This document shows, piece after piece, positions 1 through 6,543 of a DNA stretch of 8,947 bases (positions are counted from its first letter, which is position 1; every line of letters starts with the position of its first letter). The stretch is from an uncultured Caryophanales bacterium (GTDB lineage: Bacteria > Bacillota_I > Bacilli_A > RFN20 > CAG-826): the NCBI GenBank assembly GCA_946401755.1, contig CAMIVH010000033.1, positions 1-8,947 of the forward strand, written 5' to 3'. Made by a program: the position numbers and the translations under genes. The notes below the pieces were generated by a model. It did no database searches and was not told where the DNA came from. It was given only the letters and a program-made list of their open reading frames with translations.

Positions 1-125
1 ACTACAACTTTGTAAGCGCGGAAAATATCATGGTTCATGACACGATATTTTTTAGTAAGAAAAACATCCCAGTTAATTATTGCGCCGATAATCACCGCGA
101 CAATTGGTATTAATGAGTATGCCAT
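1..125 (-). CDS. Partial membrane protein, 5' end only (possible sensor protein)
   Basis: Reading leftward from an ATG at 125-123, 41 codons stay open to the window edge, so only the N-terminus is present. It begins MAYSLIPIVAVIIGAIIN, a hydrophobic segment of about 17 residues typical of a first membrane helix. A short basic stretch follows (WDVFLTKKYRVMNHDIFRAY). The pattern of one helix, an Asn-x-Asp, a basic loop and a Tyr leading into the next segment resembles the start of multi-pass sensor modules found before GGDEF domains in Bacillota. That is a resemblance only. An in-frame TGA lies four codons before the ATG, and there is no convincing Shine-Dalgarno sequence: a GGAG sits too far away, about 24 bases upstream. 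Existence as a gene is likely, function unknown. Confidence 0.45.
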   Translation of the reverse strand, partial: MAYSLIPIVAVIIGAIINWDVFLTKKYRVMNHDIFRAYKVV

Positions 126-260
126 ACTATATCTAATTCAATGATAGCGCTCCATAATACGCATATCAACTGCACATATGTATGTCTTATACCTAGCCAG
201 GCGCTAGAGAAGACAATTTTGTTAGAATGTATCTTACTAGTTGATAATTACTAAAAACAA

Positions 261-551
261 TTACTTTTTTAAGTCATTAACCGCTTTAATGACCATCTCT
301 TTAATTTCATCAGGATCTTCTGAATCGATTAAGAGCATTGGTTTAGCAGTAGGATAAGGGATTTGTTCTTTTAAATCATATTCTTTTAATGATGGGACAT
401 TCTTAATAAGGAAGCGATTATCATAGACACCGCCAAAAAGAATGCCATCTTTATAGAGCATGAATTCCCCCATCATCTTCTTATATGTAATACCTCTAGT
501 CTCTCTTAAGAGTTCGAGGATAAATTCCAAGTATTCGTTATTACTCGCCAT
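261..551 (-). CDS. TfoX/Sxy N-terminal domain protein
   Basis: A 96-residue protein that consists of little more than a TfoX N-terminal domain. The recognisable core is at residues 23-50: YKKMMGEFMLYKDG, then GGVYDNRFLIK, followed by YPTAKPMLLID near residues 66-76. This is the usual pattern of short stand-alone TfoX-N proteins in Bacillota. In gamma-proteobacteria TfoX/Sxy regulates competence genes, but the biochemical role of these single-domain forms is not established, so no competence role is claimed. No membrane segment or signal peptide is seen, so it should be cytoplasmic. The start is supported by AAGGA nine bases before the ATG. It stands alone, with a terminator and repeats upstream and an unrelated partial gene downstream. 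Confidence 0.88.
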   Translation of the reverse strand: MASNNEYLEFILELLRETRGITYKKMMGEFMLYKDGILFGGVYDNRFLIKNVPSLKEYDLKEQIPYPTAKPMLLIDSEDPDEIKEMVIKAVNDLKK

Positions 552-622
552 ATTATCTAATCCTTATTAATGAGGCATCAACCTTTGTGTTTTTTACTAA
601 ATGTAATATTTTCATACAAAAC

Positions 623-651
623 ATTATAAAGAAAAAGGATTGCCGTTTGTA
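623..651 (-). promoter_or_regulatory. Possible promoter of the TfoX-N gene
   Basis: On the minus strand a perfect TATAAT lies at 628-623, about 70 bases before the TfoX-N start. The best -35 candidate at 17-bp spacing is a weak TACAAA at 651-646. It overlaps the tail of the terminator of the preceding gene, a compact arrangement also seen elsewhere in this window. Confidence 0.35.
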
Positions 652-673
652 TCAACAATCCTGTTTTTTCTTT
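631..673. terminator. Bidirectional intrinsic terminator
   Basis: Arms AGGATTG (636-642) and CAATCCT (656-662) form a 7-bp stem with a 13-base loop. On the plus strand the stem is followed by a T-rich tract (GTTTTTTC). On the minus strand it is followed by TTTTTC. It probably ends minus-strand transcription of the sigma/serpin operon, whose last stop codon is at 822. Confidence 0.65.
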
Positions 674-691
674 TAATGGCTTAAACTTCCT

Positions 692-754
692 ATTTTGATA
701 CAATTGTACCCCTCAATGATGTTTTTGGACCCTTTGTGTCATTTTTTGAACCCT
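692..754 (-). repeat. Three degenerate 21-bp tandem direct repeats, possible insertion-sequence end
   Basis: On the minus strand three units start at 754, 733 and 712, exactly 21 bases apart. They begin AGGGTTCAAAAA, AGGGTCCAAAAA and GGGGTACAA. Units two and three also share ATCA at unit positions 14-17. The common core is GGGTnCAA. The third unit carries the palindrome TACAATTGTA. Spaced GGGT-type repeats of about this length occur at the ends of some insertion sequences, such as the IS21 family, as transposase-binding sites, so this may be a remnant or solo end. No transposase gene is present. An array of binding sites for a regulator is the alternative. Confidence 0.5.
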
Positions 755-821
755 ATTTTTATATGGATTTTGAATATCCGTTCTATACTTTATAAGAAGT
801 TATCAACAAAGGATATGTTGC

Positions 822-2327
822 CTAATCAGAATAGTTAGGATTAACAATTTCTCCAATGACAAGTGGTACTTTGTCAAAAATAGTGTTGCCACCTACTTTG
901 ACATATTTTTCGACTTCAAAAACATATGGATGATCTAATGTTAATTCAAATTCCTCATATTCAGGATACCAAGGCATTGCAGTGGCTTCCATTCCTGAGA
1001 TAGTAACAGAACATGAATAAAAGCCATCATAATTAAATTTCATTACTGAGAACTGTTTTAAATAAGCTAGAAACATGCCAAAGCCATTATTTGCTTTAGC
1101 AATGCGTTCACCAGCGCCTCCTTTTGTGATAATCGGTAAAATGTCAGATAAATCGCCATAATCTAATTCAGCGACATTATCAAGAGAAAAATATGGGGCG
1201 TTAATTGTGACTTTATGGTAGAAGGTATCTTGAAGTTGATTATCTTGGTCATAATAGCTAGATTGCTTTAGATGATAATTGTTATTTAATACATCATTGA
1301 GAATCGAACTAGGAAGAGCGTTTTTATCGTTTGGTAAGAAATAATTGATTGATAGATTCCCGCCTATGCTCATTCTCGAACCATAAAAATTATCGTTTTC
1401 ATAAACTGAACTTGTATCATTTATTTGTGTGAGATAATCTACTTTACTAGTATTGTTTCCATAGGTGTAGTCCATTTTATGGTTTCCGCTTTTGTATTGT
1501 TCCGAATATATTTGCTTCGCTTCTTCAGGGAAATAATCCAAGCAATAATAAGTCGACATTACGTTTATAGCGGAAGGATTTTCATCATCGAGTTTGATAT
1601 CTGGGACAGGCATATCTTTTAAACCATTTTCCTTTAAATATTGATTGGCGGTATTGCTAGTCAAAGCCTCGTAATATAAAGAAGCATCAAACACCTCTTC
1701 TAAATCTTTATATAGTTGTTTGTCTTTTTCTTTGATTAAAGAAACTTTTTCTGGATTAAACCATACCGAATTAAGGTTATAGCCACCGACAAGTTTATTG
1801 TCTTTATTTTTAAATAATGTGCCCATAGTTGAAACAATTTCTTTAACAGATGTTCTTAACTCATCCATATCTTTTAATTCTAGATATGACAAGACATCAT
1901 TTCTTGCTTCATCGTTGGATATCGCTCCGGTAATGGCTAAACATATATATGCATCTGGAATGGAAATACCCAAACTCTCTTCTTTTTCCTTGTTGTTTGC
2001 TGCCATCATTAATGAAGTAAACTTTTTAGCAAAAGAAGTATATGAATCATATGTTGTGCTTGAGATGTTGTTATTTCTCACTTCAGAGATTTTTGCCAAC
2101 TTAGGCGTAGTCAATCTATGGCTTTGAAGGCTTGAAATATTGGCTTGTGAAAGAGGAAGAATAACGCCTAACGCTATAGAAGTAGCTAAAATAACACTAC
2201 CAGCAGGGATAGATATTTTTGCCCAAAGAGGAAAATGATGTTTTTTCTCATAAGGGTTTTTGACTATTTGATCTAAATTGTCATCAATTTGTTGAATCCT
2301 TTTTTTCATTCTTTTTTCAATACTCAT
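822..2327 (-). CDS. Membrane-anchored serpin-like protein, putative anti-sigma partner
   Basis: A 501-residue protein with three parts. A short basic cytoplasmic tail (about 1-35) is followed by one membrane helix (about 36-58) and a large outer part (about 96-497). The outer part has the order of serpin landmarks: an N-terminal helix with a GA-x-S-N-D-E-A segment near 134-141; INVMSTYY near 254-261, at the place of the 'vNAiyFkg' strand; NLSINYFLPND near 324-334, at the place of the 'm.iiLP' strand; a hinge-like YDGFYSCSVT at 433-442; DHPYVFEV at 465-472; and PLVIGEIVNP at 488-497, matching the serpin C-terminal signature. The length of about 400 residues equals a whole serpin domain. Its ATG overlaps the sigma-factor stop as ATGA, and AAAGGA precedes it by six bases. 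The context suggests it holds or regulates the sigma factor through its short inner tail. Serpin call fairly strong, anti-sigma role inferred. Confidence 0.75.
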   Translation of the reverse strand: MSIEKRMKKRIQQIDDNLDQIVKNPYEKKHHFPLWAKISIPAGSVILATSIALGVILPLSQANISSLQSHRLTTPKLAKISEVRNNNISSTTYDSYTSFAKKFTSLMMAANNKEKEESLGISIPDAYICLAITGAISNDEARNDVLSYLELKDMDELRTSVKEIVSTMGTLFKNKDNKLVGGYNLNSVWFNPEKVSLIKEKDKQLYKDLEEVFDASLYYEALTSNTANQYLKENGLKDMPVPDIKLDDENPSAINVMSTYYCLDYFPEEAKQIYSEQYKSGNHKMDYTYGNNTSKVDYLTQINDTSSVYENDNFYGSRMSIGGNLSINYFLPNDKNALPSSILNDVLNNNYHLKQSSYYDQDNQLQDTFYHKVTINAPYFSLDNVAELDYGDLSDILPIITKGGAGERIAKANNGFGMFLAYLKQFSVMKFNYDGFYSCSVTISGMEATAMPWYPEYEEFELTLDHPYVFEVEKYVKVGGNTIFDKVPLVIGEIVNPNYSD

Positions 2328-2821
2328 AGTAGTTCCTTTCTTAGTTTATCCATCGCTCCGCTATAAATCCTTCTCGCAGAAGATTCTGGAACGCCAGTCT
2401 CTTCCACTATTTCATTCCAAGAATAGGAATAAATAACACGAAGATAAACTATGATTGTTTCTTTGTTAGATAAGAGAGGTTCAATCATATTAAGAATGGG
2501 ATTAATTCTATCTTCTTCTCCGTATATGTCATCAATCACATCGGAAGAAGGAATATCCCTATTCTTTTTTAGAAAATTAATGGCGTGGTTTTTGGCAACA
2601 GTGCATAGAAACGTTTTAATTTTGTCCGGATCTTTTAATTCCTCTCTATGTTCGACTGCTTTAAGGAATGATTCGCTCAAAATATCATCACAATCGTCTT
2701 GATTATTAACATAAGTTGCAATAACAAAATACATTAGATTTTTATATTCTAAATATACTTTTTCTATAGCTTCTTGTTTGCCGTCAATGAAGCCAATTGC
2801 TGTATGTTTTGAGATTGCCAT
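2324..2821 (-). CDS. ECF-type RNA polymerase sigma factor
   Basis: A 165-residue sigma-70 family protein of the size typical for extracytoplasmic-function (group 4) factors, with only regions 2 and 4. Region 2 spans about residues 16-88. It includes the acidic DDCDDILSESFLKA (42-55), which corresponds to the core-polymerase-binding helix, and the -10-recognition helix TFLCTVAKNHAINFLKK (70-86). Region 4 spans about 113-163 and has a helix-turn-helix SWNEIVEETGVPESSARR (134-151) for -35 recognition. The start is set by a strong AGAGGA close to the ATG. It is first in a two-gene operon with the membrane serpin-like protein, the usual order for an ECF factor and its regulator. The promoters it recognises cannot be named from the window. 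Confidence 0.92.
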   Translation of the reverse strand: MAISKHTAIGFIDGKQEAIEKVYLEYKNLMYFVIATYVNNQDDCDDILSESFLKAVEHREELKDPDKIKTFLCTVAKNHAINFLKKNRDIPSSDVIDDIYGEEDRINPILNMIEPLLSNKETIIVYLRVIYSYSWNEIVEETGVPESSARRIYSGAMDKLRKELL

Positions 2822-2882
2822 TAACTTCCTCTCACCTATTAAGACATTTAAAGAACGAAAAACCGCTCAAATATTTTAAAAA

Positions 2883-2891
2883 AGTATAGCA
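2883..2891 (-). promoter_or_regulatory. Extended -10 promoter of the sigma/serpin operon
   Basis: On the minus strand TGCTATACT (2891-2883) is an extended -10 element (TGn-TATAAT type). It places the transcription start near 2876, about 55 bases before the sigma start codon. No good -35 is present. It directly abuts the T-tract of the tRNA-Ser(GCU) terminator. This looks like a housekeeping promoter rather than an ECF (AAC/CGT type) promoter, so autoregulation is not evident. Confidence 0.5.
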
Positions 2892-2892
2892 C

Positions 2893-2920
2893 AAAAAAGC
2901 CAATCCTTTGCAGAATTGGC
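2893..2920 (-). terminator. Intrinsic terminator after tRNA-Ser(GCU)
   Basis: Read on the minus strand, GCCAATTC (2920-2913) pairs with GGATTGGC (2906-2899): eight pairs with one G-T wobble and a six-base loop, followed directly by six T residues (2898-2893). It lies 15 bases past the tRNA CCA end and should close the transcript of the tRNA and any read-through from proS. Confidence 0.85.
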
Positions 2921-2935
2921 ATTTCTTGAAATGTT

Positions 2936-3026
2936 TGGCGGAGTAGGAGAGACTCGAACTCTCGCACCAGTTACCCGATCTACTTCCTTAGCAGGGAAGC
3001 CCCTTCACCAACTTGGGTACTACTCC
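2936..3026 (-). tRNA. tRNA-Ser (anticodon GCU)
   Basis: A 91-base class II tRNA with encoded CCA. The acceptor arms GGAGTAG and CTACTCC pair perfectly and the discriminator base is G, as usual for serine. The anticodon arm is CTTCC-CTGCTAA-GGAAG, giving anticodon GCT, which reads AGC and AGT. A long variable arm (ATCGG-GTAA-CTGGT, with wobble pairs) and T arm GAGAG-TTCGAGT-CTCTC are present. It lies 62 bases past the proS stop on the same strand with no terminator between, so co-transcription with proS is possible in addition to its own promoter. Confidence 0.95.
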
Positions 3027-3042
3027 AGAGCGAACGCTCCTT

Positions 3043-3071
3043 ATATTAACATAAAGAGCGAACGAAATTAA
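3043..3071 (-). promoter_or_regulatory. Weak candidate promoter for tRNA-Ser(GCU)
   Basis: On the minus strand TGTTAATAT (3051-3043) resembles an extended -10. A poor -35 (TTAATT, 3071-3066) lies 17 bases upstream of the TAATAT hexamer. The start would fall about ten bases before the tRNA. The same gap holds a 10-base direct repeat, AGAGCGAACG (3027-3036 and 3055-3064 on the plus strand), of unknown meaning. Confidence 0.3.
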
Positions 3072-3088
3072 ATAATAATTTTGAAAAA

Positions 3089-4525
3089 TTAATATGCTTT
3101 AGCGAACAAGACAACCTTTTTGGCTTTCTTACCACAGATTGGACATGTTTCCGCGAACGCCATTTGATTAAATGGAATGCAACGCGCTGTCGCTGTTGTG
3201 AGTTCTTTAATCTTGTCTTCACAAGCTTGGTCGCCACACCACATCATCTTAGCGTAGCCACCTTTTTCCATGGCTTTGTTGAATTCATCCATGTTGGTGA
3301 CTTCTGTGACGTGGTCAAGTAAGTAGTTATAAGCTTTTTCATACATTTCTTGATGGACTTGTTTGAATAATTGAAGGACGGTTTCCACCATTTCTTCTTT
3401 TTTAACGGTAATCTTACGACCATCATGACGGACGGCGATTGTAACGACACCCGCTTCGATGTCTCTTGGACCGATTTCGATACGGAGTGGGACACCTTTC
3501 ATTTCATATTCAGAGAACTTCCAGCCTGGTGTCTTATCTGATTCATCACATTTAACACGCACGCCAGCGTCTTTTAATAATTTTTCTAATTCTCTAGCGG
3601 CTGGGATAACGCCTGGTTTTTGTTGGGCAACAGGAATAACCACCGCTTGGATTGGAGCGACATATGGTGGTAAAACTAAGCCATTGTCATCACCGTGAAC
3701 CATGATAATCGCGCCTAATAATCTTGTACTAACACCCCATGATGTTTGATGTGGATTGTAGAGCTTACCATCTCTACCTTGGAATTTGATTCCAAAGGCT
3801 TCAGCAAAGCCTGTACCGAAATAGTGAGTTGTACCACTTTGTAAGGCTTTACCATCTGGCATTAAAGCTTCGATAGAATAGGTTTCCATCGCACCAGCGA
3901 ATTTTTCTTTATCGGTCTTTCTACCTTTAGTGAAAGGAACCGCTAAGATGTCACGACCTAAGTCATCATAGATTTCTAACATCTTTAATGTTTCAGTTCT
4001 GGCTTCTTCTTCGGTTTCGTGCATGGTATGACCTTCTTGCCATAAAAATTCCGCACCTCTTAAGAATGGACGGGTGGTCTTTTCCCATCTCACAACTGAA
4101 CACCATTGGTTATAGAGTTTTGGTAAATCTCTATAAGAAGAGATGATTTTAGCGTAATGTTCACAGAATAATGTTTCACTAGTTGGTCTAATGATTAATG
4201 GGTCATCAATCTTTTGACCACCACCGATATCGGCGATTAAACATTCTGGAGCGAAACCTTCAACGTGATCCTTTTCTTTTTGTAATAAAGAAGTTGGAAT
4301 AACAGTTGGCATATAGACATTTTGGTGTCCGGTTTCTTTAAATCTTTTATTTAAATAGTTTTGTATTTCTTCCCAAATAGCGTAACCATAGGGACGATAA
4401 ATAATGAATCCTTTAACGGATGAATAATCCATTAATTCCGCTTTACGGCATACATCTGTATACCATTGGGCAAAATCGTCTTCTTGACGAGTAATTGCAT
4501 CATTTTTAATTTGGCCTTGTGCCAT
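3089..4525 (-). CDS. proS: Prolyl-tRNA synthetase, archaeal/eukaryote type (ProS type 3)
   Basis: Charges tRNA-Pro with proline in the cytoplasm. The 478 residues show a class II synthetase core: VYMPTVIP (about 70-77), RPTSETLF (113-120), motif 2 as RWEKTTRPFLRGAEFLWQEG (146-165), GTTHYFGTGF (231-240) and motif 3 around GVSTRLLGA (264-272). The anticodon-binding domain follows at about 290-395. The C-terminal domain has Cys430, Cys435, Cys461 and Cys464, a likely zinc site. The protein ends in Tyr; in the Thermus enzyme of this type the C-terminal Tyr reaches the active site. The large editing insertion of the standard bacterial enzyme is absent, as is normal for this type, so mis-charged Ala-tRNA-Pro would need a separate factor. 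It starts five bases after the upstream EAL-like gene, with a Shine-Dalgarno inside that gene's end. Confidence 0.97.
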   Translation of the reverse strand: MAQGQIKNDAITRQEDDFAQWYTDVCRKAELMDYSSVKGFIIYRPYGYAIWEEIQNYLNKRFKETGHQNVYMPTVIPTSLLQKEKDHVEGFAPECLIADIGGGQKIDDPLIIRPTSETLFCEHYAKIISSYRDLPKLYNQWCSVVRWEKTTRPFLRGAEFLWQEGHTMHETEEEARTETLKMLEIYDDLGRDILAVPFTKGRKTDKEKFAGAMETYSIEALMPDGKALQSGTTHYFGTGFAEAFGIKFQGRDGKLYNPHQTSWGVSTRLLGAIIMVHGDDNGLVLPPYVAPIQAVVIPVAQQKPGVIPAARELEKLLKDAGVRVKCDESDKTPGWKFSEYEMKGVPLRIEIGPRDIEAGVVTIAVRHDGRKITVKKEEMVETVLQLFKQVHQEMYEKAYNYLLDHVTEVTNMDEFNKAMEKGGYAKMMWCGDQACEDKIKELTTATARCIPFNQMAFAETCPICGKKAKKVVLFAKAY

Positions 4526-4530
4526 GTTGT

Positions 4531-6297
4531 TTATCCTCCTCGACGACGGGTATTGTCCATCGTCATCAATTTTTCAATCTTCTTTCTATCTAATGGTAGG
4601 AGCATATCGTTACTAGAAGAGATTGTTTCAGAAGAAACGATGCTCACACCTGATTTGATAATCAGTTCTATTGCTTGCCAACCTTCTAAATCGGTGGCGA
4701 TAATAGGTCGATGGTATTTGAGTAAGGATTCAATGAGAGAGTGAATTGATAATCGTACACGATTATTCTTTTTAATTTCACCAATCATCATCGAGCCAGC
4801 AACGAAGTAATCGAAGTTGTAATAGACACTTGGGTCTAATAACAAGTTCTTATCTTTCATTAACATCGCTAATTCGTAGTGACCACTTCTAAGTTTCTTA
4901 AGTGAATCGTTAAGTAACTCTAAGTTAGAAGCGTTTTCATTGATTTCTTGCTCATTAAACACGAGAACGAGATGAATGAGTTTAGATTGTGGGATTTGCG
5001 ACAATATCTCATACATGTGGTCGATATCTTGTAAAGATACGAGCATGAACAATCTTAAATCATCTTCTTGCTTTTCACTAGCAAACTTTGGAATAACGTA
5101 GCGAGAGATCATCGCAAAGAAGTCTTTGCTCTTACCAACTTTAGCAGCGTATTTACTCATTTCTGCGAAAGAGGCAAATGGAGAATCATAAGCTTTAACG
5201 TATTCAAAGTAACCAATGGTTTTGCATTTATTAACATCAAAGATTGGTCTAAATAAATAACGTAAGGAGTTTGGTCTCATGAGGTTTTCAACCTCTTCTC
5301 TATAGCGGTCAATCTCAATAAGAGGTGCCGCTTGCTTTTGATAAAGCAATATTTCTTGACCGTGATGTTGTGCGGACATACAAGCTTCTTGCGCTTTGAC
5401 CACCATTGAATCGAAGTCTTGATAGTATTGAGCGTTTTCCACAACACCAATAGAGAAGTTAATAGATTCAGCAAAGCCATTAACACCAATACACTTCTTA
5501 ATGTTGTGGGCCATAGATGTCGCTAGGACCATAGCTTCATCACGAGAGGCGATTCTTAAATCGAATAACAATAATTCGTTTTCACCACCATCGATGATTT
5601 GTCTAGAGACACGTGGATTACTGGCATATGGATAGATGGCATTTTTCAATGTCATAATCATATAGCGTTCAATCTTATCATTAGATAAGAATTTTTGTCT
5701 AATGTAATAGAAACGAATAGCAAAAGTGAAACCCTTTAAGCTCTTTTCCTTAAGAATTAAGGATTCCATTGTGCTTCTTTTAACCACACCAGTGAAGAGA
5801 GCTTTTTTCTTCTTTTTGTTGGTGGAGTTATTTGGTGTGATGTATTTAAGGATGAAGGATTCTAAGTGGATGATACCTTCGTTTGGATCGTATTTGAGTA
5901 ACTTAAGCAATGAGAAATATGTGCTACGGCCATGGTTAAGAAGAACGTCTGCTTCAACATATTTATCAGCGTTTTTATAATCGGTGCAAATATCAAATAT
6001 CCAGGATTTAACTTTATCGATGTCGTTAATATGGAAGTGAGAATAGAAAGTGTTAATGTCGATTCTTCTCTTGTTTCGTAAGTCCGAACGATTGAAATAA
6101 ACAACAGAGTTGTTCTTCGGATCAATGATATAAATTCTGAGAGTTGTTGACTCCGCTTGGATACGGTTATCATAGCCCTTATCACGCTTAGCAAAGACGA
6201 AGAATGTGACTAATAAAAACACAGTAAAAAATAGCAATACCATCATTACGATGAATAAGGATTTGAACTGGATGTTGTTAAAATTGAACCATTCCAT
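4531..6297 (-). CDS. Membrane protein with degenerate GGDEF and EAL domains
   Basis: A 588-residue protein with one N-terminal membrane helix (about 13-35). A possible PAS-like segment follows (about 50-155), then a Lys-rich linker (161-165), a GGDEF-like domain (about 170-320) and an EAL-like domain (about 340-575). The GGDEF signature reads GGENE (237-241), with Asn where the catalytic Glu is expected, so diguanylate cyclase activity is doubtful. The EAL signature reads EYV (365-367), and no DDFG motif is seen in the expected stretch around 476-500 (LAMLMKDKN, DYFVAG). The late IIATDLEG (532-539) matches the family's 'viAegVE' segment. Both domains look catalytically dead, which fits a c-di-GMP-binding receptor or a purely structural role (inference). 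It is first in a unit with proS. A TATAAT box lies only eight bases before the ATG, with no usable Shine-Dalgarno. Confidence 0.8.
   Translation of the reverse strand: MEWFNFNNIQFKSLFIVMMVLLFFTVFLLVTFFVFAKRDKGYDNRIQAESTTLRIYIIDPKNNSVVYFNRSDLRNKRRIDINTFYSHFHINDIDKVKSWIFDICTDYKNADKYVEADVLLNHGRSTYFSLLKLLKYDPNEGIIHLESFILKYITPNNSTNKKKKKALFTGVVKRSTMESLILKEKSLKGFTFAIRFYYIRQKFLSNDKIERYMIMTLKNAIYPYASNPRVSRQIIDGGENELLLFDLRIASRDEAMVLATSMAHNIKKCIGVNGFAESINFSIGVVENAQYYQDFDSMVVKAQEACMSAQHHGQEILLYQKQAAPLIEIDRYREEVENLMRPNSLRYLFRPIFDVNKCKTIGYFEYVKAYDSPFASFAEMSKYAAKVGKSKDFFAMISRYVIPKFASEKQEDDLRLFMLVSLQDIDHMYEILSQIPQSKLIHLVLVFNEQEINENASNLELLNDSLKKLRSGHYELAMLMKDKNLLLDPSVYYNFDYFVAGSMMIGEIKKNNRVRLSIHSLIESLLKYHRPIIATDLEGWQAIELIIKSGVSIVSSETISSSNDMLLPLDRKKIEKLMTMDNTRRRGG
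4535..4541 (-). promoter_or_regulatory. proS ribosome binding site inside the upstream gene
   Basis: GAGGAGG on the minus strand lies nine bases before the proS ATG and is built from the last codons (Arg-Gly-Gly) of the degenerate GGDEF/EAL gene. The upstream stop (TAA, 4533-4531) falls between this site and the proS start, so translation of the two genes is probably coupled. This site also decides the proS start. Confidence 0.85.
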
Positions 6298-6305
6298 ACC
6301 TGTCT

Positions 6306-6334
6306 ATTATACTTTGCTTGAATGAATTTGACTA
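6306..6334 (-). promoter_or_regulatory. Promoter of the GGDEF/EAL-proS unit, near-leaderless
   Basis: On the minus strand TAGTCA (6334-6329, four of six to consensus) and a perfect TATAAT (6311-6306) are separated by 17 bases. The expected start is near 6299, only two bases before the ATG at 6297. Confidence 0.75.
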
Positions 6335-6378
6335 GATGTCCAAATTCAATTAAATAAAGTTTCAATTGGCCTAACTTT

Positions 6379-6387
6379 TGGTATAAT
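6379..6387 (+). promoter_or_regulatory. Extended -10 promoter of tRNA-Ser(CGA)
   Basis: TGGTATAAT is a perfect extended -10 box ending nine bases before the tRNA 5' end. The -35 region is poor (TTTCAA at 6360-6365, 16-bp spacing). It is divergent from the promoter of the GGDEF/EAL gene. Confidence 0.8.
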
Positions 6388-6396
6388 TACACTTAC

Positions 6397-6487
6397 GGAG
6401 GAATACCCAAGCGGTTGAAGGGGGCAGTTTCGAAAACTGCTAGGAGGTGCAAGCCTCGCATGGGTTCGAATCCCATTCCCTCCGCCA
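6397..6487 (+). tRNA. tRNA-Ser (anticodon CGA)
   Basis: A 91-base class II tRNA with encoded CCA and discriminator G. The anticodon arm GCAGT-TTCGAAA-ACTGC gives anticodon CGA, which reads TCG. The long variable arm has the stem GAGG/CCTC, and the T arm is ATGGG-TTCGAAT-CCCAT. The acceptor arms GGAGGAA and TCCCTCC pair except at the sixth position, where A faces C. Related serine tRNAs have A-U there. The rest of the fold is intact. Confidence 0.95.
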
Positions 6488-6493
6488 AAAACG

Positions 6494-6526
6494 AAAAAAA
6501 CCTAGCGACTCGGCTAGGTAATTTTT
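6494..6526. terminator. Bidirectional terminator between tRNA-Ser(CGA) and the YitT gene
   Basis: ACCTAGC (6500-6506) and GCTAGGT (6513-6519) form a perfect 7-bp stem with a six-base loop. Seven A residues precede it on the plus strand (T7 when read on the minus strand), and AATTTTTT follows on the plus strand. It serves the tRNA on the plus strand and the YitT-family gene on the minus strand. Confidence 0.9.
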
Positions 6527-6543
6527 TATCTTAAATAGGTTAA

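Noticed and set aside
22..51. Nested inverted repeats AAAATATC/GATATTTT and TCATG/CATGA
   Set aside because: They fall within the coding frame of the partial left-edge gene and the outer arms are AT-rich, so they are likely coincidental.
193..207. Inverted repeat CTAGC/GCTAG as a terminator of the TfoX-N gene
   Set aside because: The stem is only five pairs and no T-run follows on either strand.
800..808. TTATCAACA, one mismatch from a DnaA box
   Set aside because: A single imperfect copy with no cluster and no dnaA or dnaN gene nearby, so chance in AT-rich DNA is the simpler explanation.
1798..2127. Plus-strand open frame of 109 codons
   Set aside because: It lies wholly inside the serpin-like gene on the other strand, and its protein has no recognisable family features, so it is a shadow frame.
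2324..2327. TGA read as tryptophan (genetic code 4)
   Set aside because: The TGA closes a normal-length sigma factor in a classic ATGA overlap, and tryptophan is encoded by TGG elsewhere, so the standard code fits.
3027..3064. Direct repeat AGAGCGAACG (two copies), the first forming GAGCG/CGCTC
   Set aside because: Only two copies, no spacer regularity and no recognised function. It is not a CRISPR array, and the short hairpin lacks a T-run.
5862..6194. Minus-strand open frame of 110 codons
   Set aside because: It overlaps the GGDEF/EAL gene in another frame, and the real gene shows domain motifs across this stretch.
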